Shown here: piece after piece, positions 22,802 to 25,695 of the stretch | Position numbering within the stretch: the first letter of the stretch is position 1 | How the letters are laid out: each line of letters opens with the position of its first letter | Assembly: GCA_964344775.1 (NCBI GenBank) | Contig: CAYFOO010000016.1 | Location: 1-25,695 of the forward strand | Source: CAYFMH01 sp964344775 | GTDB lineage: Bacteria; Patescibacteriota; Gracilibacteria; UBA4473 | DNA: 25,695 nt | Direction of reading: 5' to 3' | Notes under the pieces: model-generated | Told to the model about the DNA's origin: nothing | Databases searched by the model: none | Seen by the model: only the letters and a program-made list of their open reading frames with translations | Position numbers and translations under genes: made by a program

Positions 22802-22834
22802 CATATAAAAATCATATAAGAATCATATATTCGT
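22802..22834. repeat. 11-bp AT-rich tandem repeat
   Basis: Three units are present: catataaaaat, catataagaat, catatattcgt. A partial fourth begins with cat. The period differs from the 7-bp family. It could be a protein-binding array or a curved-DNA element. Confidence 0.6.
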
Positions 22835-22906
22835 CATCTCTTCCTCTCCCCAAATCCTGCCTAGTCGGTCGGAATTCGGGGGCCCCAGAGTTACAAAAAC
22901 ATAGTG

Positions 22907-22935
22907 AAAACCCCCGATGCAACGTGCATCGAGGG
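22907..22935 (-). terminator. Terminator of the GC-rich 180-aa gene
   Basis: On the minus strand, ccctcgatgca and tgcatcgggg form a stem with one mismatch and a 3-nt loop. It is followed by gttttc and further T-rich sequence. It lies about 85 bp beyond the stop of the gene at 23021-23563. Confidence 0.6.
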
Positions 22936-23020
22936 CCAGGATACTCTACACTTCGATTTTCAGCTTCACATTTCTACTTTCTTCCCTGACTGAAAATCGT
23001 CTTGAACTTGATGGAAGCGT

Positions 23021-23563
23021 TTACGCGCCGGCATGACCTTCCGCGGTCTGGCCGAAAGCGAACGCACTCGCGGTCTCGTTGAACCAGTTCTTCAGGTAGG
23101 TCGCCACCACGGGCCACAGGTTGGCGAAGGTGGTCGTGGCGGACGTCAGGCTCAGGCCCCTCGACCCCCGGCGGAACTTGCGGCGATGGTCGGTGCGGTG
23201 GGGCGACTTCTGGGCCATGGCGTTCGGTTGATGCTGACCGGCCTCGGTGTAACGGTGGGCGTGCTGCAAGGCCGTCGTGGAGGCGGACGCCGGACTGGAA
23301 AACGCCAAATGGCTGGTCCTCCCCGTCGTCCCATCGCCCGTGCCGTCGCCGGTGTCGATCGTCGCCTTGTCGCGCTCGATGGCCATGGAGCCGCTGCCGT
23401 ATAGCTTGTCCGTGCGGCGTTCATGCCCGAAGATGCCGTTGTCGTGCTGGGCCTGCGTATGCCGTTGAGCCACCTCGTGCGGCGGGATCAGGCCGGGAAG
23501 TCCAGCGAGCGTTCTCAGGCGGTGTTGTGCCGTCATGGATGTCAGATGTTGGATCTTTTTCAA
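23021..23563 (-). CDS. GC-rich orphan gene, unknown function (180 aa)
   Basis: I do not recognise this protein. It is His/Thr/Ala/Gly/Arg-rich, with a low-complexity GDGTGDGTTG stretch (about 73-82) and a more ordered C-terminus (TFANLWPVVATYLKNWFNETASAF, in two overlapping helices). No signal peptide or clear domain is seen. The frame is supported by third codon positions that are overwhelmingly G or C, unlike every neighbour. It also has a GGAGGG Shine-Dalgarno 7 nt before a TTG start at 23561-23563 and a terminator downstream. An internal ATG (codon 10) is the alternative start. Composition and initiation signals point to horizontal transfer from a high-GC, SD-using genome, or to contamination in assembly. 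The plus-strand frame over the same DNA is a shadow. Confidence 0.65.
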   Translation of the reverse strand: MKKIQHLTSMTAQHRLRTLAGLPGLIPPHEVAQRHTQAQHDNGIFGHERRTDKLYGSGSMAIERDKATIDTGDGTGDGTTGRTSHLAFSSPASASTTALQHAHRYTEAGQHQPNAMAQKSPHRTDHRRKFRRGSRGLSLTSATTTFANLWPVVATYLKNWFNETASAFAFGQTAEGHAGA

Positions 23564-23581
23564 AGGTCTACCCTCCGATTG

Positions 23582-23639
23582 ATGATGTGCTATGACAGTT
23601 GGACATTTCTTGCCAACTGGCCTCCCCCTAGCACGTCAT
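23582..23639 (-). other. Nested hairpin upstream of the GC-rich gene
   Basis: The outer stem pairs 23582-23591 (atgatgtgct) with 23630-23639 (agcacgtcat), 10 bp including one G-U. The inner stem pairs cagttgg (23596-23602) with ccaactg (23613-23619), 7 bp, loop 10. It sits directly upstream of the GGAGGG ribosome-binding site, so it may be a structured leader or an operator. Confidence 0.5.
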
Positions 23640-23750
23640 GGGGAAGCAAAACTAAAAAATATGGCGACCAAAGGCCACCAGCGTTCCTTCTCCGTACTGG
23701 ATGAGAACAAAAAAACTTCAAGCGATCTCCCTAAAAATTGATAATCAACC

Positions 23751-23779
23751 CTCATTCCCAAGTTTAACTTGGGAATGAG
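23751..23779. repeat. Perfect palindrome, 13-bp stem
   Basis: ctcattcccaagt (23751-23763) and acttgggaatgag (23767-23779) form a perfect stem around tta. There is no T-tract, and the shape fits a REP-like dispersed palindrome. Confidence 0.85.
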
Positions 23780-24028
23780 CTACCTGCTAGTTGTTTGAAG
23801 TCTCATCGTCCCCATCCAAAAAAAGGGTAAAAAATAAAAGTAGAAATATTCTGAAAACGAAATGCAAAAGAACAGTTTGATTTTTGTTTTCAGAAAGCAC
23901 TGAGAAACCCAGGCCTTAGCCAAAAATACAAAAATCCATGGATAAGTGTACCTCAAAATCCACTTCCCCTGCAAACATTTTGACTTGCAAAAAACAACAT
24001 TTTATCGATACGAACTATTTTCATTTAC

Positions 24029-24056
24029 TTGAATCCTTTTGGGAAAAAATTAGTAT
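24029..24056 (+). promoter_or_regulatory. Candidate porG promoter
   Basis: TTGAAT (24029-24034), a 16-bp spacer and TAGTAT (24051-24056). The predicted transcript would carry both heptanucleotide arms in a leader of about 100 nt before the ATG at 24163. Confidence 0.45.
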
Positions 24057-24062
24057 GGACAG

Positions 24063-24134
24063 GAAGAATGAAGCAAGAAGAAAGAAGCAAGGGAAATACT
24101 AATTTTCTTACTTCCTACTTCTCACTTCTTCCTT
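24063..24134. repeat. Facing heptanucleotide arrays in porG leader
   Basis: Purine units gaagaat, gaagcaa, gaagaaa, gaagcaa, gggaaat (24063-24097) are followed after 9 bp by pyrimidine units cttactt, cctactt, ctcactt, cttcctt (24107-24134). The arms are mutually complementary and could fold into a long imperfect hairpin in the mRNA leader. Confidence 0.8.
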
Positions 24135-24162
24135 CTCAAAAATTAAGTCAAAATATAAGTTT

Positions 24163-24750
24163 ATGAGAGAATCACTTTCCATTCGATGGCATTCTCGAGC
24201 GGGACAAGGAGCGGTGACAGCGGCCAATTTCTTCGCTGAAGCCATGGCGAAGCTCGGACACAGCGTTCAGAGTTTCCCTGACTTTGGTGCAGAGAAACGA
24301 GGGGCTCCAGTAGTGGTTTTCAATCGCGTAGCGGACAAAAATATCATCCTCGATGACCCGGCTCACCTGACGCATATGGAGATGGTAATTTTGGTCGACC
24401 CCACCCTCGTGGGAGCAGAGCTCGACTACGATGATGTTTTGACCGGACTGGGAGACGAGGGGACTCTTTTTATCAACACGGCAAAAACTGAGGGGTCCAA
24501 ATTCAATGAAAAATTCAAAGGAAAAATCTACCATCTCAACGCCACACAAATCGCCCTCGATACCATCAAACGCAATATTCCCAATGTCGCCATGATGGGA
24601 GGACTAGCAAAAATCTGTGATTTGGATACAAAAAAAATGCGAAAAGTGCTCGAAGAACATCTGGCACAGTTTTTTCCACCAGAAATTGTAAGCAAGAATC
24701 TAGAGGGATTCGATCGCGGCGTAGCCAAAGTAACTGAAATTAAAAATTAA
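24163..24750 (+). CDS. porG: 2-oxoacid (pyruvate):ferredoxin oxidoreductase, gamma subunit
   Basis: At 195 aa this is the usual length of the stand-alone gamma domain. Signatures are the N-terminal WHSRAGQGAVTAANFFAEA (compare GRGGQGAVTAA of the family), FPDFGAEKRGAPVVVFNRV, and the C-terminal MMGGLAKICDLD ... FPPEIVSKNLEGFDRG. The subunit takes part in CoA-dependent oxidation of a 2-oxoacid with reduction of ferredoxin, as part of a multi-subunit cytoplasmic complex. The delta subunit follows after 188 bp. The catalytic alpha and beta subunit genes do not follow within the window. The start ATG has no SD. Substrate (pyruvate versus another 2-oxoacid) cannot be told from gamma alone. Confidence 0.93.
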   Translation: MRESLSIRWHSRAGQGAVTAANFFAEAMAKLGHSVQSFPDFGAEKRGAPVVVFNRVADKNIILDDPAHLTHMEMVILVDPTLVGAELDYDDVLTGLGDEGTLFINTAKTEGSKFNEKFKGKIYHLNATQIALDTIKRNIPNVAMMGGLAKICDLDTKKMRKVLEEHLAQFFPPEIVSKNLEGFDRGVAKVTEIKN

Positions 24751-24788
24751 AAATGGAAAATATAGAATTAAAAATCACAAAATTTAAG

Positions 24789-24806
24789 CCCCCTTTGAGA
24801 AGGGGG
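24789..24806. repeat. Hairpin palindrome between porG and porD
   Basis: ccccctt (24789-24795) pairs with aaggggg (24800-24806), loop tgag, followed by a G-rich copy of the arm. It lacks a proper T-tract. I read it as a dispersed palindrome, possibly reducing read-through. Confidence 0.5.
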
Positions 24807-24823
24807 TTTGGGGGATTTTCTTG

Positions 24824-24829
24824 TATAAT
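24824..24829 (+). promoter_or_regulatory. -10 element upstream of porD
   Basis: A perfect TATAAT preceded by ttg lies about 110 bp before porD. No convincing -35 box is at the right distance. It suggests that porD may be transcribed separately from porG. Confidence 0.35.
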
Positions 24830-24903
24830 TGTCGTTTGTGCAGAAAAACCCTCTCTTTCGACCATGAGTATCAATATTTTAAAGCTCAAGACCGAATGGT
24901 AAA

Positions 24904-24921
24904 TCTCCCTCACAAGGGAGA
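24904..24921 (+). other. Hairpin just upstream of the porD start
   Basis: tctccct (24904-24910) pairs with agggaga (24915-24921), loop caca. It ends 17 nt before the ATG, where it could affect initiation. No SD is visible between it and the start. Confidence 0.45.
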
Positions 24922-24938
24922 CTTTAAAACTCAAAATT

Positions 24939-25310
24939 ATGAGTGATAAACCTATCAAAGAACTACGTGTCATCCACTCTGATATCCCATCGGAAAAAAC
25001 CGGCTGGAAAGAAATGGAAGTCGGAGGAGGAACGGTATCCGACACGGGAAACTCAGAACTCTATGGAACTGGGAATTGGGTACCAACCAAACTCTGCTTC
25101 GAGAAGAAAAACTGTATCAACTGCGGACTCTGCTGGCCGGTGTGTCCAGATGATGCCATCATCTTCAACAAGGAAGGAAACATGATCGGGGTAGATCTGG
25201 ATCACTGCAAGGACTGCGGTCACTGCGTAGAAATCTGTCCCGCCAACAAAAATCCAGACAAAGCCAAACACGCCCTCTTTTTTGAAGATGGTTACAAGGA
25301 TGATTTCTAG
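24939..25310 (+). CDS. porD: 2-oxoacid (pyruvate):ferredoxin oxidoreductase, delta subunit (2x[4Fe-4S])
   Basis: This 123-aa protein carries two [4Fe-4S] motifs: C59-x2-C62-x2-C65-x3-C69-P and C90-x2-C93-x2-C96-x3-C100-P. An N-terminal extension containing GNWVPTK is typical of PorD-type delta subunits. It passes electrons from the ThDP site of the complex to external ferredoxin, perhaps the [2Fe-2S] protein at 520-858 (inference). It is placed after porG as expected, but alpha and beta genes do not follow; instead, after a GC-rich small gene, the window ends in the terminal repeat. The ATG has no SD. The stop is TAG. Confidence 0.93.
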   Translation: MSDKPIKELRVIHSDIPSEKTGWKEMEVGGGTVSDTGNSELYGTGNWVPTKLCFEKKNCINCGLCWPVCPDDAIIFNKEGNMIGVDLDHCKDCGHCVEICPANKNPDKAKHALFFEDGYKDDF

Positions 25311-25315
25311 TAGTG

Positions 25316-25382
25316 CCTCTCCCGCCCCCGGTGTTAACCAAGGACAAGAGAGATAGATTAATGGACACTGCGGTGAGAGGCC
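25316..25382. other. Long hairpin at converging 3' ends
   Basis: gcctctc-ccgc and gcggtgagaggc form an 11-bp stem with one bulge. A few further pairs (ggtgt with acact) precede a large loop. It covers the 3' end of the minus-strand 89-aa gene and follows porD directly. It may act as a bidirectional 3'-end structure, but it has no U-tract. Confidence 0.4.
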
Positions 25383-25627
25383 TTTCCCCAGGAAGCTTTG
25401 GTGAGGTGGAAAAGGCGTCCCACCAGCAGAATCTTGGACGGAGATGAGGCAGTCGCCCAACGAACCCGAAGGCCGGTGGCCGGCCTGTCCGTAAAGTGGC
25501 AAATTTCGATGTCGCCGAAACCCGGTTCCACTCCCGGAAAGAAAATCATTTGTACGTCGTTTTTAACGATGTCGTCTGATCTCCGATCCAAGGGAAAGGG
25601 GGCTTCGAAGTGTAGGTACTCCGGCAC
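25358..25627 (-). CDS. GC-rich small protein, unknown function (89 aa)
   Basis: I do not recognise this protein. A GTG start at 25625-25627 gives MPEYLHFEAPFPLDRRSDD and ends in HRSVH. It has balanced composition with aromatic and hydrophobic spacing of a folded protein, and no membrane segment. Third codon positions are G/C-rich (roughly two thirds), unlike the AT-rich neighbours but like the gene at 23021-23563. No SD is visible. The start lies 14 bp inside the right terminal repeat, whose possible inward promoter would drive it. The plus-strand frame over the same region is less protein-like. Confidence is moderate to low because the gene is short. Confidence 0.45.
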   Translation of the reverse strand: MPEYLHFEAPFPLDRRSDDIVKNDVQMIFFPGVEPGFGDIEICHFTDRPATGLRVRWATASSPSKILLVGRLFHLTKASWGKASHRSVH

Positions 25628-25641
25628 TTGGCCGGTTGTGG

Positions 25642-25693
25642 TTATACTAAACCGCCTTTGAAATTTGTATAAATTGATATAAACTTTGGTTAG
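25642..25693. repeat. Right copy of 52-bp terminal inverted repeat
   Basis: Exact reverse complement of positions 1-52. Two more bases (ta) lie outside it at the window end. Confidence 0.9.
25644..25672 (-). promoter_or_regulatory. Possible inward promoter inside right terminal repeat
   Basis: On the minus strand TTATAC (25667-25672), 17 bp, TAGTAT (25644-25649). It points at the 89-aa gene with a leader of roughly 10 nt. Motif match only. Confidence 0.35.
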
Positions 25694-25695
25694 TA

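Larger units (their letters stand above)
22713..23020. other. 308-bp gap between murL and the GC-rich gene
   Basis: It holds a hairpin just after murL, an 11-bp-period AT repeat (22802-22834), a ggggcccc-containing GC-rich stretch, a minus-strand terminator (22907-22935), and an inverted repeat of cgattttcag (22954-22963) and ctgaaaatcg (22990-22999) with a 26-nt loop. No gene is seen. Confidence 0.5.
23564..24162. other. 599-bp repeat-rich gap before porG
   Basis: The region holds a nested hairpin at the 5' side of the GC-rich gene (23582-23639), a perfect 13-bp-stem palindrome (23751-23779), and an inverted repeat ttctgaaaac/gttttcagaa (23849-23858 with 23886-23895, loop 27). Beyond these lie the porG promoter and facing heptanucleotide arrays. 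Base composition falls back to AT-rich after about 23640. No supported gene. Confidence 0.5.

Noticed and set aside
23033..23404. Plus-strand 123-codon frame in the GC-rich island
   Set aside because: It is Gly/Arg-rich, as antisense frames of GC-rich genes are. The minus-strand frame is longer and has the SD, terminator and third-position bias.
24789..24806. Rho-independent terminator for porG
   Set aside because: The stem is good but is followed by tttgggggatttt, not a T-run. It is better described as a dispersed palindrome.
1..25695. The whole window as a composite transposon or linear replicon
   Set aside because: There is no transposase, integrase, replication or terminal-protein gene, and the content is ordinary chromosomal metabolism. 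The inverted ends alone are not enough.
1..25695. rRNA or tRNA genes
   Set aside because: I looked in all gaps and saw no cloverleaf with a terminal CCA-type acceptor or GTTC-A-A arm, and no rRNA-like segment.

Overview
Organism. The window (about 40 % GC by eye) looks chromosomal and bacterial. I infer a Patescibacteria/CPR-type organism, possibly Peregrinibacteria-like. The reasons are isolated biosynthetic genes without their usual operon partners, many lineage-specific proteins, a surface protein with an IWSDxSA motif, a MurL-type glutamate epimerase, AT-rich leaders mostly lacking Shine-Dalgarno sequences, and many short palindromic and heptanucleotide repeats. TGA is a normal stop: three genes end in it, and none of the long conserved genes contains it in frame. 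The lineage call is inference.

Layout. The left end carries a 52-bp sequence that recurs as its exact reverse complement at the right end. Next, on the minus strand, come a small acidic protein with a strong SD, a [2Fe-2S] ferredoxin and a 654-aa secreted protein. glyA follows on the plus strand behind a structured leader. The centre is an 8,056-bp direct tandem duplication (4769-12824 and 12825-20880). Each unit carries three lineage-specific minus-strand genes (208, 393 and 221 aa), the plus-strand series thrC / P-loop kinase-like gene / ilvB, and a minus-strand YfcE-type phosphoesterase and zinc-ribbon protein. The outer genes at the two edges (149 aa on the left, a membrane protein on the right) are intact once each. 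The central junction fuses them in frame into a new 176-aa gene. The junction has a 6-bp microhomology (aatctc). The copies appear identical, so the duplication is either very recent or an assembly-graph loop.

Right part. murL starts divergently from the membrane-protein gene. It is followed by a GC-rich island with an orphan 180-aa gene whose strong SD and GC-rich third codon positions are unlike its surroundings. After a repeat-rich gap come the gamma and delta (ferredoxin-like) subunits of a pyruvate/2-oxoacid:ferredoxin oxidoreductase. A second GC-rich small gene starts just inside the right terminal repeat.

How the genes fit together. glyA, thrC and ilvB serve one-carbon/Gly-Ser, Thr and branched-chain amino-acid metabolism. 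The ferredoxin and oxidoreductase subunits serve low-potential electron transfer, and murL serves peptidoglycan. The most striking structural themes are the duplication with its chimeric gene, a degenerate 7-bp-period repeat class found between genes and also in frame inside thrC and murL, and a palindromic element read in the same frame inside two unrelated proteins.
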